A program made the position numbers and the translations under genes. Positions 21,301 to 34,000 of a stretch of 64,000 nt of DNA are shown here, in pieces (the first letter of the stretch is position 1; every line of letters begins with the position of its first letter). The notes below the pieces were generated by a model. That model was not told where the DNA came from. It saw only the letters and a list, made by a program, of their open reading frames with translations, and made no database searches. The stretch covers positions 4,295,845 through 4,359,844 of the forward strand of contig OU744453.1 of NCBI GenBank assembly GCA_916610825.1. Reading direction: 5' to 3'. This stretch comes from Haliclystus octoradiatus (taxonomy: Eukaryota > Cnidaria > Staurozoa > Stauromedusae > Haliclystidae).

Positions 21301-23569
21301 ATTTCTGTTCCTTGGCAATGCTTGTTGGTTATCTACTACGTAAGATCTGCACACAGGTATATAAATAGCAGTTTAGAAAGGCTGACTTAAAGACTACTAG
21401 TTTATCTGTTGCTTTGAGTTTCGCGTAAGAACGTATTCCGGGAACCGTACGAAGATAAGAAGAGCGTTTTTACGTGGAATTCAGAGTAAACGGACCAAAC
21501 TCGTAATATTTGAGTCAACCTTGTTTACATCGCTCCACATTCATCATTGAGCACTTTTATGGGACTTTTACTGATATTCTATCTCATACATTTATAATTA
21601 CTTATTATTTACACTCACCCATCGTAGCAATGTAAACGAGCAGTATTTCTTATGTTGAAAAACAATGTTAAATAAAATTGCACACACACGCACACATACT
21701 AAGTTATACAAGAAAGTAATTTATAAGAAGGTGGTATATGCTTCAAAAATTGCTAAGAATCCTCAATACTCGGATTCATAAGGCCTGAGAAATTTATTTA
21801 CAATGTATTTACTTTTAGTAATATCCAAGATTCGCTTAATACCAATAAAGTTTGAAAACCAATTTCTATCCCGGGGGTATCATAATAAATTCCAGGGGGG
21901 GAGTGCCAATTTTAATTCAGAAACTTGCTCTCCAACATTTTTTTTTTTACAAAATTGATACCATAAATATTTTGTTCAGGCCAAAATGTGTAATATATAC
22001 CCCATATATAGTTTGGGAGAGGGATCATTTTAATCAAATATTATATAGAAATCGAATGTCTATGCTTATTTAATTATTTGAATTATAAATAATGTTCAAA
22101 AAGTTTGGATAACTGAAATTAAAATTTTCTTAATTAAGAAAGTTTCAAATCCCCTATCAGATTCTAAGCTTCCTAATAAAAACAACAAATTATGTATCAA
22201 ACTAATTATGACTAGTTGTTACAGATTGTAAATAGTGCTGCAAGTATTGGGAAATGATGGTTAAATATTTGAAAAAATCACATAGAAATATATGTGTATT
22301 TGGTATCCGGGGGGAGGGGTAACTTCTATACTTTTGGTATATGGGGACGTTCAAATATTAAAGGGTACCTTTTTCAAAATCCAGAAAACAATTTTTATAG
22401 GGTATGCTTAGTCATGAACATTTTTTGAGGTATCCTTTTGAAGCTTTTGCAATTTTTTCATTTTGAAAAACAAATTCTGCCTATGAATTTTGTAGTTTTC
22501 ATATACTTCGGTTGAATCTGTCATTCATAAAAATATATTTGGGGTATCTTTTTCATCATGTGGAAAATTTTTATGGTCATTCTGCCAAAGTTCCATTTGA
22601 ACAACCCCATCGAAGCGCACCGGGATTTTGTATGATATTTATAAAGTTTAATCATGTCCAAGAAATATAAACATGTTTGATGATTTTCAGTAATGGGAAT
22701 AACTTTTTTTTGAAAAAACTCAGTAGAGATTTACTTCTACAGGTTTGAATATAGTTTACGAACTATAAATACACTTTGAACGATTGGGTGGAAACAAAAA
22801 TGATTTATTTGTTTGGGATTTTTTCATGAGCAGCGCTTTCTTATATATGCAATGTTAAGTATATATATTTGTGTTACTATAGAAATATAAGCCACATATT
22901 GGACAAGTGATTTACGACGTAATCAATCAGTTAATTGATAGCCATTGTGCTACCCCAAAAGTCCAGGGAGGGTACTTTATTAGACCCTATATGGGGATGT
23001 GCCGTTTTCATGGGTACCATTTTGGCATCTAGCTGGCAATTTTGGAGAGCGACTGCGTGAAGCAATCGAAACGTTGTTAATATGAATAAAACTTCAAAAC
23101 TATATTCGTTGACTTTTCTTATCAAATCCGATAAAATAATTGATTTGAGGCTTTTGAAAATTAAATTAAATTGAATTTAAAGTGTATGGTACCGAATGTT
23201 AGGATGTTGCCTTTGTAACGTATGTAATTTATATAATTTATTCCATTAATCTAACGATCACATATAGACTTACAAGTACCTATTTTCAAATCATGTGACC
23301 TGTCAATCATAGTCAATATATAAGTCAATGTCCCCGTTCATTTTATCGGTACAGCAGTTATCATTGTAGTACACAGTAGTTTTCATTTTCAGCCAATGCA
23401 CTCCGACGTATCTAAAACTGTTCAATAAAATGAATCATTTAGTCCCAAAATTATTTCATAATGTATATATGTTACTGTACTTACAATTGTCGATATTCAA
23501 TTGCAGAATTGGGCATCCCAAAACGGTTGTGATTGTCAAAGCAAATGCTAAACAAATAAGCTTGGCCAT
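15024..23569 (-). CDS. Secreted ILEI/FAM3-domain protein, complete, 4 exons
   Basis: Minus-strand exons: 23569-23485, 20655-20479, 19164-15 of 19 kb (19164-19015) and 15343-15024, with 732 coding bases and 243 residues. Every junction is phase 1, so all exons are in frame. Exon 1 starts MAKLICLAFALTITTVLGCP, a clear signal peptide. Residues about 28-87 form a six-cysteine segment I do not recognise (NNFCASAPAKAVRHYALTC, then KVCYWR). The rest is an ILEI domain, the lectin-like fold of FAM3/PANDER and of the POMGNT1 stem: ASIVVDG, RGHNIVILDYRTG, VAFDTHGD, IPDNCIVIVALQDEGG, ALEILGA, IAYRESFVMIGYKG and a final GPSVIDDA. The protein is expected to be secreted and to bind carbohydrate or a receptor; which is not shown here. 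The stop is TAA at 15024-15026. Introns carry two nested DNA transposons and SINE copies. The start lies 1.3 kb from that of NPHP4, on the opposite strand. Confidence 0.85.
15405..18277. mobile_element. 2.9-kb TIR element in the last intron of the ILEI gene
   Basis: Left end AGCCTGCCTGTAGTCCTACA and right end (inverse) AGCCTGCGCGCAGACCTACT, followed by GAGGAGTAGGGTCTGCGC and its counterpart. ATCGACTAAC lies at 15392-15401 and again at 18278-18287, likely a target duplication of about 10 bp with a few extra bases at the left. A second element (15732-17529) is nested in it. I see no transposase; the (TTAGGG)-like run at 15581-15598 is too short to be telomeric. Confidence 0.65.
15732..17529. 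mobile_element. 1.8-kb hAT-like TIR element nested in the 15405-18277 element
   Basis: Ends AATAGGCAGGTCCACTAAAA and, inverted, TTTTAGTGGACCTGCCTATT. Flanks TTCGTGCCAA (left) and TTCGTACAAT (right) are similar enough to be an 8-9 bp duplication, if the true ends are TAGGCAGG..CCTGCCTA. No transposase frame is visible, so it is non-autonomous. Confidence 0.6.
19015..19164 (-). CDS. ILEI gene exon 3
   Basis: Phase 1 in and out, 150 bp, minus-strand donor GTAAGG. It reads KISVRSEACSDPG at the start and RGHNIVILDYRTG at the end, the N-terminal strands of the ILEI domain. Two cysteines may pair within this part. Confidence 0.83.
19557..19930 (+). mobile_element. tRNA-derived SINE, family A
   Basis: The head resembles a tRNA promoter: A-box-like TAGCTAACTCGGATGGCAG and a B-box-like GTGATTTAAATCTCC. 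A shared body follows ('caactcagccttgat', 'gagtaccat', 'tgcgcgttgacaatc', 'tctagaaatagaag') and ends in 'tagggcgataccg'. Better preserved copies are at 31447-31795 (minus strand) and 52410-52774. RNA polymerase III would transcribe intact copies and LINE enzymes would move them. Confidence 0.8.
19961..20244 (-). mobile_element. SINE family A, truncated at the tRNA-like head
   Basis: Minus-strand copy. It shares 'tatttctagacaagtgactc', 'taagagcaatga', 'ttggtggtcaatgc', 'ttcatttgatgt' and 'aaggctgagttgaccttcgg' with the other copies, but the A-box part is missing. Confidence 0.75.
20479..20655 (-). CDS. ILEI gene exon 2 (cysteine-rich segment)
   Basis: Minus-strand acceptor tttattccag, donor GTAACG, phase 1 at both ends. 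It reads NNFCASAPAKAVRHYALTC, then EPICRKHFIDCETPN, VRVLPCLPGLPYEGEGK and VCYWR. Six cysteines in 59 residues; domain unrecognised. Confidence 0.8.
20831..20997. repeat. Foldback inverted repeat in intron 1 of the ILEI gene
   Basis: Left arm 20831-20903 ('agaaataaagttaaagacta', then 'gtctgcgttactcag', 'gcgctcatcaga') is mirrored by right arm 20924-20997 ('tctgatgagcactatcgcac', 'gagtaacggagac', 'gtctagtcattgactttatt'). The loop is about 20 bp. It is MITE-like, without coding content. Confidence 0.65.
20998..23484. other. Intron 1 of the ILEI gene
   Basis: About 21868-22350 holds a diverged pair of G-run MITE ends ('ccgggggtatcat' and 'tatccggggggaggggtaac'), and 22553-22620 holds the second copy of the repeat at the window start. 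A partial G-run copy is at 22955-23035. The rest is unremarkable AT-rich sequence. Confidence 0.55.
23485..23569 (-). CDS. ILEI gene exon 1 (signal peptide)
   Basis: Minus-strand ATG at 23569. It reads MAKLICLAFALTITTVLGCP then ILQLNIDN, a signal peptide with a hydrophobic core and likely cleavage near VLG. Donor GTAAGT, phase 1. Confidence 0.83.
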
Positions 23570-24861
23570 TTCCAATAAGCAATCATTAATTACTTTGTAC
23601 GAAACATTAAGCTGCTTCAACTGAATTTACCTCAGTTTTATTTTAATTTAAATCAAAAAAATTCAGATGTTTTGTTGCGTATCTAAGCGACAATCGAACG
23701 AATCGAAATTGTCACGTTGAATCGAAATTAGAGTTATAGCGAGTTTATGGTGTATCCTAAAGGTGTATTCCAACAATCGGCCCGTTATAATTTTTAATCT
23801 GATGGCACGATACCTACCCAGTACGATATCTATCTGGTATAGTGAAATCCCCATCTTGGTCTACACGACTACCAATCTATAACACAAGTTAAGTTTTGCA
23901 AGCCTTTGAATGAGTAATGGTCATCAAACTCCTCATAGACTTTAAAATTACGCCTGTTCCAACATACAGGACACATACCAAAGAGCCAATATCGGCTATA
24001 TTGATCTGAATCGTGATCTTGTCTGAATCAGCCCAAAAACATCTCTTAAACAATCATACGATGCTATGTTTTGCCACGCCAATGGCTGTCACTGCCAAAT
24101 AAATTGGTCACATATTCTACAGAGCTATTATTCCATCAGCCACTGGCCACCGCAGTGAAACACAAAATAATGAAATTTATTGGACATAATATACGAGCCG
24201 AAGAGAGATGCTCCCGGGATGCACTCAGCCGCTACATGCTGTTCTGCGCAACCCTCTAACTTGCAGCAAAATAAGAGGACACTGCTCAACGATAACATTT
24301 TTCAACGTTTTATATAATGATTTTGTCAATTGTGATCTTAAACAAAGCATCCCGTAGCCATACTGAGGCTTTGATAGAGAGAGTTTAGCCAGAAGAATCC
24401 CGTTAACGTTGCTGAAGACCTACGGTTTTTCGTCTCAAAATTCATCTCAAATCTATTTCTGTCATATTAATCCGAGTTCCAGTAAACGATAATCCTGCTG
24501 TGATAAAAATGTGCTAGAAAGTGTTCAAATGAAAAGTTTGAAGGTATATGGTTCCATTTTCATTAAATCGGGAAAAATGTTAATATTTTACAGCAGGCAA
24601 GTATCAAGACCCTAAAATTTTATGCTTCTGCGATCATACCAAATATCACACCGCATCGTAATAGTAATCGTTATCAATCCATTCCGAATCTTGGAACAGA
24701 TTTCGGATTTCAGATCGATCAAAGACAAAATTATCGTCACCTCTCTTTCGCGACATTTTCTTTGCGAGGTTGGCAAGCGGGAGAAATTGTTGCCACCAAA
24801 CAAAATGGTTTGAAAAACTAACAGAAAAAGTCCAAAATATATATTTAATTATTTAAAATGC
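23570..24861. promoter_or_regulatory. Divergent intergenic region between the ILEI gene and NPHP4
   Basis: About 1.3 kb separates the two start codons, which point away from each other, so both promoters should lie here. I see no clear TATA box, X-box or other motif that I would trust. Short ORFs at 24612-24813 on both strands have no recognisable content. Confidence 0.5.
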
Positions 24862-25023
24862 ATGAAAATGAAAGACGAATACGAAGAAAATTGGCAAGAT
24901 TTTTATAAAAACAATCGTGTTATTCCGTGTCATGAATCAAGAGTTACCGAAGAACAACCAGAGAGCTTTCCCTTTCATCTACTTTTGGTTTCATTAGATG
25001 GCGTCCATATTTCTGAAAGATTG
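24862..25023 (+). CDS. NPHP4 exon 1
   Basis: ATG at 24862 (a second in-frame ATG is two codons on). It reads [16 protein letters not shown] and [17 protein letters not shown]; donor GTAGGC, phase 0. This corresponds to the family's first about 55 residues. Confidence 0.85.
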
Positions 25024-28000
25024 GTAGGCTATTATTACGACGAATGTTGATACTAACGGTTATTCTAATTTTTTTAATTTTCACGTATTCTGACTGAGGA
25101 TGTTGATTGCTCAATTCTATAAATTTACCCGTTTTATAGCATATAGGCTACAATTAATAAGGATCATATCATAAGTTATTATGATTTATAATGATGAATT
25201 TCTTGTATAGCCTAGGCCTATCATGTATTCAAATCTGCCCACTTAGCTTAGACCACTACCCTACACCACCTTAACCTAGGCCTACGCAAGTTGACTTGTT
25301 AAATCCAGATAAATTCAGTAGGAGTATGCATAGCTATCCTAAGCCAAAGCCAGGCCAGTAGGCCATACTGCAGAGTGTAGGCCTATTGTCTGCTACTAAT
25401 AAATATCTATAAATAGCTGGCAAAAACAAGAATACTTTGAATCTTCAACATCTAAAATTTCTATTCCAGCGTATGTTCGAATACCAAGAGACCGCCTAAT
25501 GCAAGCCCAATTCTCCCCTATATACCATATATTGACTGTTCGGTTTTGAGATAGATAGGCCTACGTCATTCATTCGCCAAACAAGTACATGACATTTAAT
25601 CTGAATGAAGCTCTCAAATCCTGACCATCTATCATTCCAAACTCAAATGACTAAGATGAACATTTTATTAAAGTCTGCAAATCGTTGAAGCAAGGCTGTG
25701 TTCAAGGCGTAAGCATGGTAGGCATATGAATTCTTTTTTTGAAAAAAAATCAACATTTTCTGTTATTGTGGCCATTTTTAAAGGGCCATTTACACTGCAG
25801 CAAAATAGGCACGGTACTCGTCAATTAACACATCAAAGGTGTGAAGGTGTCAAGTGGTTTTGAGCACGGGCCAAGCAAAAACACTGTCTAAACGGCTTTT
25901 TCAGACTTTAAAAAGCGGCACCGTGCCTACCATTTTGATCTTGCCGAGAACATTTCTCGAGGTAGTCTCGGCCCGCTCAAAAAGTGGGCACCGTGCCGTT
26001 TTGCAGTAATTATGACGTCATCATAGAAGTTGCGTCTCTTTACAGTGGAATTCTGAGGTTTCTAATAAAATCAATAACAGACTAAAGATTAGCAAGTTAG
26101 ATAAGCATATTAAGCACATTTTGTTTCGTATTTCTGTAGAAAATTGATGAAGTTTCTGTAGTATAAAGGTTTAATTATGCAAATTGTAACTGCGAGTGCG
26201 GAGCGTAAATTTAGATGTGTATTTTGTTACAGAAATACTGCTCTAGCGTGGTAGCATGTCCAGGAAGTGAAAGACTAACTCAAATGTATATGAATTTTGC
26301 TCAATTGAGATAAGAATGTCACACAAATAAAAATATTATAATTGATGAAAAACATAGTGATTTTCAGTTCAACGGAATCCTGACAAGTTAATTAACTTGA
26401 TTGAATCTCAATTTATCGAATTTCACCGATAAAACCATTAAATAATGAGAAACCTATAATTCAGTTTGTAAGTTTTCAATCTCGGCCCGCGTAAAAATAG
26501 GCACGGGCGATCTTGAAAACAGCTTTTAATAAGCTGTGTAAACCCTGAAAAAAGTCAGCACGGGCCGCATTCTTGTTAACACCTCGGGTGTTAATGGACG
26601 AGTACCGTGCCTGTTTTGCTGCAGTGTAAATGGCCCTTAAATTTATGTTTTAGAAAAATGGAAAATGTTCAACTTAACTCGATATTAATGTTTTATTTCA
26701 AAGGCAGAAATTTCAAAAATCAGAGATCTAAAAGTACATTGAGCAGCGAATTAACCCACATATTCCATTTGGATAGAAATTATATGTATTGTAGCATTAT
26801 TCCAGAAATTTAACCCTTCAGTTGATTTAATTCATAAAATACTGCACATAGTCTGAGTGCTACATCGGTAGCTTAATAGATAAACTAAAACTACATGTTC
26901 ACAATGCATCAAACACTGACTAGATTGAACATTTTGTGATATGCAGAACCGATTCAATATAATGATTTGAATCCCAATTCAACCGTGTAAAGCGCTTAAG
27001 TGCAAGTCAAAATTGCCAACGGTTTTCATTGCATTTATCGGAATTTGCAGTTATCCGAAATTGTTCACCAAGGACTTGACCATAAAATTGTTTAACGGGT
27101 TTCAAAGCCAGGTTGCAGATACGCGGGAATTTCACTTATCCGAATTGCTCATAAGCGGGTTACACTGTATATATATATATGTTGATTTTGTATAAATTCA
27201 ATCTTGAGATATCCTCTGTATCATCAGACAAACCTGTAACAATCTCTCATGATCTCAACTTCCAACTTGTTATGATTGACAGGCATCTTTTGTCCTATTG
27301 TTATTATGCAAAGCATGCGCACCAAGTAGGTTTCTACCGCGTGCTTGGTGAACTTTCTTGTTATTGTAGTTTTTTATATGTTATATTTAATCTAGTTGAA
27401 TCAGATTGTATGTATGTATTTTGTCAAATATGACGCAAGGACACAGGGATGTAGGCCTACATCCACTTATGTGTGCCGCTGAATAATTAATAGCTAAATA
27501 CAAGTAGTTTAAATCTATTTGTAATTATTTGTATAACAAGTAATATGGTAATTTTTATTGCATTGTATTGTATTTATTTTTATAGTGTTTATTTATTAAT
27601 TTATTTATTTATTTTTAATGATATTTTGAGAAGCAGTTTTAAATTAATATTTAATTAAATTGAATAAAATTGAAGATTTTACAGTTACATAAGTTACATT
27701 ATTAAAAGTATGAACCAACTAATGTTGACTGTTTATTGAGTTACGGTGATAATATTATTACCTACCGTTCTAATGTATAAAAATCAGTTCTTTGAAAAAA
27801 GTTTGTATAACTTAAAGGTTCTGAATAAATGATGACGATGATGATGATGATGATGATGATGATAAGGAGCTAAATCTAACACAACTGACTTTCTTTAACA
27901 TAAACAATCTACTTACGTGGTGTAGTGCAGCCTTGGTGTAGTGGCTAGGGCGTTGGACCACGGCCCACAGGGTCTCGGGTTCAATGCCTGGCCGGAGCAC

Positions 28001-31000
28001 TATCGATTGGCTTTAGGAAGGGCATCCGGCTATTAAACGCACACAACCTTCAAAATACTAACCAATTTAACCAACCACCCCAGTGAAAAAAAGCTGCAAG
28101 CTTACCCGGTTTGTGGATAAATGATAAATTCCAAAAAAAAAAAATGTTATGTTATTAGAAAACCCTAATTACTGTTGAGTAAAATGAATAAATGATCTTT
28201 CTTTCATTTGTAGAATAAACAAACAGCAGAATTCCAAGCAAGATTGACATTCTATGATTCATCTAATAAATGTCTGTTTGGTAGTACTTGGATTGGACCA
28301 TTGCTGCGTCCCACATCATCAGATAGTATCTCAGTTTCAATTCCTTGCAATGAGGTAATTTTCTGTTTTGTAACTTTGTTTATTCAAACACCTATATAGT
28401 AGGCTACTACTTATCCTCACAACTTTTTAACAGACAATTGGGGCCTTAGTGCTGTAGGGTCTTGGGTTCAATCCCCGGCAGAAGCACTATTTGTTGGCAT
28501 CATGAAGGACATTTGACCATTAAACTCACACGCGGCCCAAAAAAACTAACTAAAAAACCGACCACCTGGATGAAAAAGGCAGAAAGCAAAAAAGCACCCA
28601 CTTTGTGTTCAAATGATAAATTCAAAATCCGAAAAAAAATCTAATTAATTATTGGCTGAATTAGGAGATAAAATTATCTAATAAATAATATAAAATTATT
28701 TATTATATACTTGTAATCATCAGTGATAGCCTATACAGGGTTTTCTACCAGGCCAGCTATATTTGAAAAAGCTCATATTTCACACGTAAAATAACGTGTT
28801 ATTTTTATTTGTGAAAATAACACTTTTAAGCCAATCAGTTAACTCTATTAATTTCAGTGACAACAACTTTCTTTTAATAGAAAGGAGAATTTAGTAGATC
28901 AATGACTTGCCAGAACCAATTGGTTTATGCAAATTACAATAACGTATTTGTAATTAGATTAGCTTCGATTAGCTTTAACTGATGATTACAATGTGCCACA
29001 AAGCAGAATTTTCGATAGCATCTTTCATCTTAGACGATTATAGACAGGTTGCCTTTATATACTGGTTTGATTCAATAGAAAATACTATTTTAGACATTGC
29101 AAGAGTGACCGTTATAGACAGGTGGCCGCTTTATAGAGGTGACTGGTATAACAGGTTTGACTGTATATGTTTTGTTTTCTAGCCATTATACTTTCATTCA
29201 TCATTGAATGATTATACTGTGGCCCTTATTATTGAGATATCCGTTTCAGGTAAGATAAAATAATTATTATTATTAACGAACAGGGATTAGTAACAATTAT
29301 AAACGTAACAGCGTTACTTGTAATATGTTAAATATTTTTAAAAAATTATCCTTGTAAAACGTTCCCCCTATAAGTAGCTTCTACTTGTAACTACTTACAA
29401 TTTAGAATCAAGGGACGATAAAGTCCTGGAACAGAAAACTAGTTACTTTTGAATTGAAACTGAAAAATCTTGTGTATTACGAAAAGTAACTCCTAAAAGT
29501 TACTAGATAAAATATCCATCTATCTATAGTAATAATGAGAAGGTCAAGAAAAGCACATTGGACGGTCATTGGTTGTAACTCCAATAAGTTTCACATCGAA
29601 CGATCTTCACACAACAAATTTTATTTTCAAATTCAGAATTGCTCCATCTTAACCTTCTTGTTATTACTATATTTGCTCTGCTATTCAGTAGCATTGCGAA
29701 TTATTCAATTGCCAATATAAAATTTTATTATTTCTTATATTATTATTATTAAATTTTCATATCTCTCCTCTATCTATCTAGATGGCAAAACGTATGAGAG
29801 TTGTGGTTGGTCACTGTTAAGAGTTTTCTCCAATGTTTTGTCATTACAAGATACTGAAGATGAAAGGGCGACAATACAGAATAGGTAAGTCAGTTATCCA
29901 TGGTAATACCTAGGAGGATTGGAGGATTATCATTTTGTGTATTAATTTAAAAGGGCATCGAATGCTCATTTCGAACTTATGATATTCTACCCATTACAAT
30001 AATAAAATCAAGAATGCAATCAACTTTCAAACTTTCCTATTTTTTGACTAATCTAAGGAACACTCATATACATACATCTAAGATTACATTTTAGAACACA
30101 ACAAGGTTTTGCTACGAATAATTAGTGCAATATGATTGGTTAACGCCTGTGAAGCTATCTCACATCATCAAAGCAGTAAAAACAAACCTATGAAACCATA
30201 TTTTCAAAATGGCTGACCGCAACTTTGAAAATTGAAATTCAACATGCCAAGCAACTCTCGCCTTACGCGGCCTTAGCAATCTTCTGGTGACAATATAAAT
30301 ATAGGAGAAGTACATAGTTGATCAGAGTTTGTAAGATCAACAAATGCTCTTGAAAAATGTACCAAACAGTCACAAATAGGGGCTGGTTATGTTCTAAACC
30401 AAATAGTTCAGGAAAAGTGTGAACTATCTGTTTAATAACATCTGTTTTATTCTGTTACAGGCTACAAGTATTTCATGGTTCACCATCTGCGTTACTTCTC
30501 ATTCCAGAACCCATTGAAGGTAAACTAATCCTCATACAACTGAATACTAGATATAGATGTGTGAGTTACAAGGAATTTTACATGTAATGTTTGGATTTAA
30601 ATGCAGAAAAATCCTTCCAGCTTTAAAGGAGCAACATCGACAGGCGATTGCTACGAGCTCAACTTGAATTAAGCTTATCTTAAATTCAACGATCAATGTC
30701 AGCCACAGGTTAGGCATGGCTTCAAATTTCAAGTTTCAGCATATTTTCAAGCACAGAAACAATGCGAACGACATATAACAACATGACTCTAAGAGCATAA
30801 AGACCACCGGTCATTTTCCCCCTTTAACGGTATTCTGTCAATAACAGTAGGCCCTAATCCAAGAAAGTTTGATACTGATTAATATACGGTCAAACTTCGC
30901 TAAATATTTCACATAATAACGAATTCTTCCAAAACCAGCAAAATAGTGCGTCTCCCTAGGATACCATTACTGACGGATTCAACTGTAGGCTATACCAATT

Positions 31001-34000
31001 TTTTTTATGTAAGCCTACAATGTCGATAATTGATTACTGGTGGGTCCGATTCTCTGATTAGGCATAAAGTGTAGGCTAACCCTGAACATTAATATCACTG
31101 TCTTCAGGGTCTGACAAAACATCAACAAAAAAATTGAGAAGAAAATGATGAATTTCCTCTAGGATTCCAGACTGCTGAACCTTTTTTCAACCAAATTTTA
31201 TTTTTATTTTTATGAGTCGACCCTATTATAGATATGTGTTTTTTTTTTAATCTAGAATGTCCTTTACTGAAGAAAATTGATGGTTGTTTTATTACTTATA
31301 CGATACAAAGTCATCAGGCACTCAGTGAAGCATTTCATTTAATCCCTGAAAATGTTATCATAAGTGGAGATGATATCGTACCTGGAATATCTGAAACAAA
31401 TGCTGACACAAGTAGGTTATAGAACAAATGAAAAAGTAATGTAGATGGTGTCGCCCTACCAAAGGCACCCGTACCACTCCTCTATTTCTAGATGAGTGGC
31501 TTTTTTCGCTGAGAGCAATGATTTTAAACGCTCTTTGTTGATCTCAGCCGCGACACTGCAGATCAATTTCAACAGATTTCATGGCAGATAGGTCTTGATT
31601 GTCAATGCGCAACGATGCGCCGCAGCTACTCACAATGCAATTCCTTCTGATCTTTCCATCCGCCATCCTCAGATGGTACTCATTTGATGTTTCAGATAAA
31701 ATCAAGGCTGAGTTGACCTTCGGGGGATTTGAACCACAGTCGATCAGATATGATTGATCTGAAGTTCGGTTGTTTGCCATCTGAGCTAATCCTCCTATAA
31801 CAAATGAAACTCTGTAAAAAGCTGTATAAGTGTAGCAAATCTAGCCAAATATCTCTTTGCTAATATAAATAATGAAAATTTTATTAGTCTGATCAATTAT
31901 ATTTCGGATCGGATTGATCTATTGTGGCATTAAGTACCGTAAACCAAAATGTGCGAAGCAGCGTTCTTGGGACATCGGTTTTATCAGAAGCAATCTAGCT
32001 AATTTTCAAAAAATTGCTTTTTGAACACAAAATGTAAAAAAAGCAAGGTTGATCGCAATTTTCCATCAAAAAGACCTAAACAGAGATGATCAACTATACA
32101 CAGAATACAATTATTTATTTATGTTTCATTGTCTGGAATGACTTTGTTTTAGATCTATTCTTCCAAAGTTTTGTTTTACTTTTTAGGCAATTAAGTTAGA
32201 AACCAATTAATTTAAATTACGATATTTGATAAGATACATTATTTAAGTATTGCAGGTTTGTTAAATCGTTAATTTATAGTAAGAAATGGCGAAGATATCA
32301 GCGTTTAAATGTAAAGGTAAAAATGCAGTTTTTACACCTTTATCGAAGTGTTATAAAATCGACACTGTTGCGAATTCGGGAGTAAAAGCTACATATCTGA
32401 ACTCTAGTGAGCTCCTCAAGGTTTTTGTGAATTTCACGAAAGGGTGACGAGAAATGCAGATTTCATATGGAATGACCAAGTACTCAAAGTTTTTTTCGCT
32501 TAGATGGCGTATTAGGTGTTATATTGTTTGTGTTATAATGCTTGTGTTATAATGCTTGTTAGGTGATATAAAGTTAGGTTAGTTGTGGCTATGTTATGTT
32601 ATGCATGTTTTCATCATCTTGACACTGTAAATATATCAGTTCATGATAGTATAGTATTACAGTTGTCATTAAACAAATCATGCTAAATTAAAATGGAAGC
32701 AAATTGGGCCCTAGAACTTATGGTTAGCTCATAGGGTAGTTTTGAATCCAACATTTTGGCATTTTAAGGATCAAAATGAAATACAATTTATGCTTTAAGT
32801 TCGCAAATGGCGTTTATACCGAAAATTTTAATACCGAAAAGTTTTATACCGAAAAAAAAGCCGCGCAAGGAAAATGTTTAATACCGAAAAGTTTAATACC
32901 GAAAAAAGCGGCAAAATAAAAAAGTTTAACAGCAAAAATCATTGAAAGATCGCAACTCCGCGTTTTATTTTGAAATTGCGGATAAAAGTTGAAAACGAAC
33001 AAGCGTACAAGTTTTTGATGTGTTAAATCGAGTTACCCAAACATATTATATTGATAGAAAGTACATTTATCAATTTATTATAACGTCTTTATCGTATGCG
33101 ATCCATTATATAAGATGCTGTGCTCGTTTTCTATGTTTTCCTTATAAACGCCATCTACTTTTAAATTTACGTTATTTCTATTTGTATGTCTGTAGTATGT
33201 AAGGATTCACGATGCCGTTTTACATGCAATATACTTGAAACACATATCAATGGATTCGTCATTAACCAGAGGCGTACATGGCCGGCTTCATTTTTTAAAT
33301 AAAATACACCTCAGTTGAGAAAAACCAATGAAAACTGTTTCGTTTTTCAACAACAATCATTTCTCAGACTGAAGCGCTAATCGAACAGTTTCGCGCTTCA
33401 ATGAATTTCTATTGTCTCGCAAATACAAAACAGGACGATCTGTGTATTTTCATCGTCGTAATTCTCAGAATGAAATTCAAACGTAAACAAACAAAAACAC
33501 ATATAAATATATGAAAGTGAAAAAAATGTGTTATCAGCTTATCTTTATCAGAAATTATATCGGAGAAAGATTTGGAATGGAACGTTTTCAAATTTGTAAA
33601 CAAACCCGCATTATGGAAACTAAATTACAATGTTATAAAATATGTTCTGATAAGAATTTAATTCAGACAACCCCCGAAAACCTTTACAACTTTATGACAC
33701 TTGGGTTGGTTTTGTTGCTTAGATATTTTTTTGGGGTATGGCTACAACTTACACGTGCTTTGGGATCAACCAAATATAGTACCTAGTTTAGTAAATAAAT
33801 GCTGTGCGTTCTACTTTCCACTTCGACAGCAAAAAATGAAATAGAATATGTTCTCAATCAAATTAAGGCTTCGATCAGATTATCTAGGCTACATAGATTT
33901 CTTCATGAATTTATTTTGAACAGTTAAGCCAGACGATTCATATCTCAATATAAGCATGAATTTGCATCAAACTCGAAAACCAGTTTTAAGAATAACAATA

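Noticed and set aside
24612-24813. Overlapping 63-residue ORFs on both strands in the divergent region
   Set aside because: No homology, no splice context and mirrored placement; typical chance ORFs.
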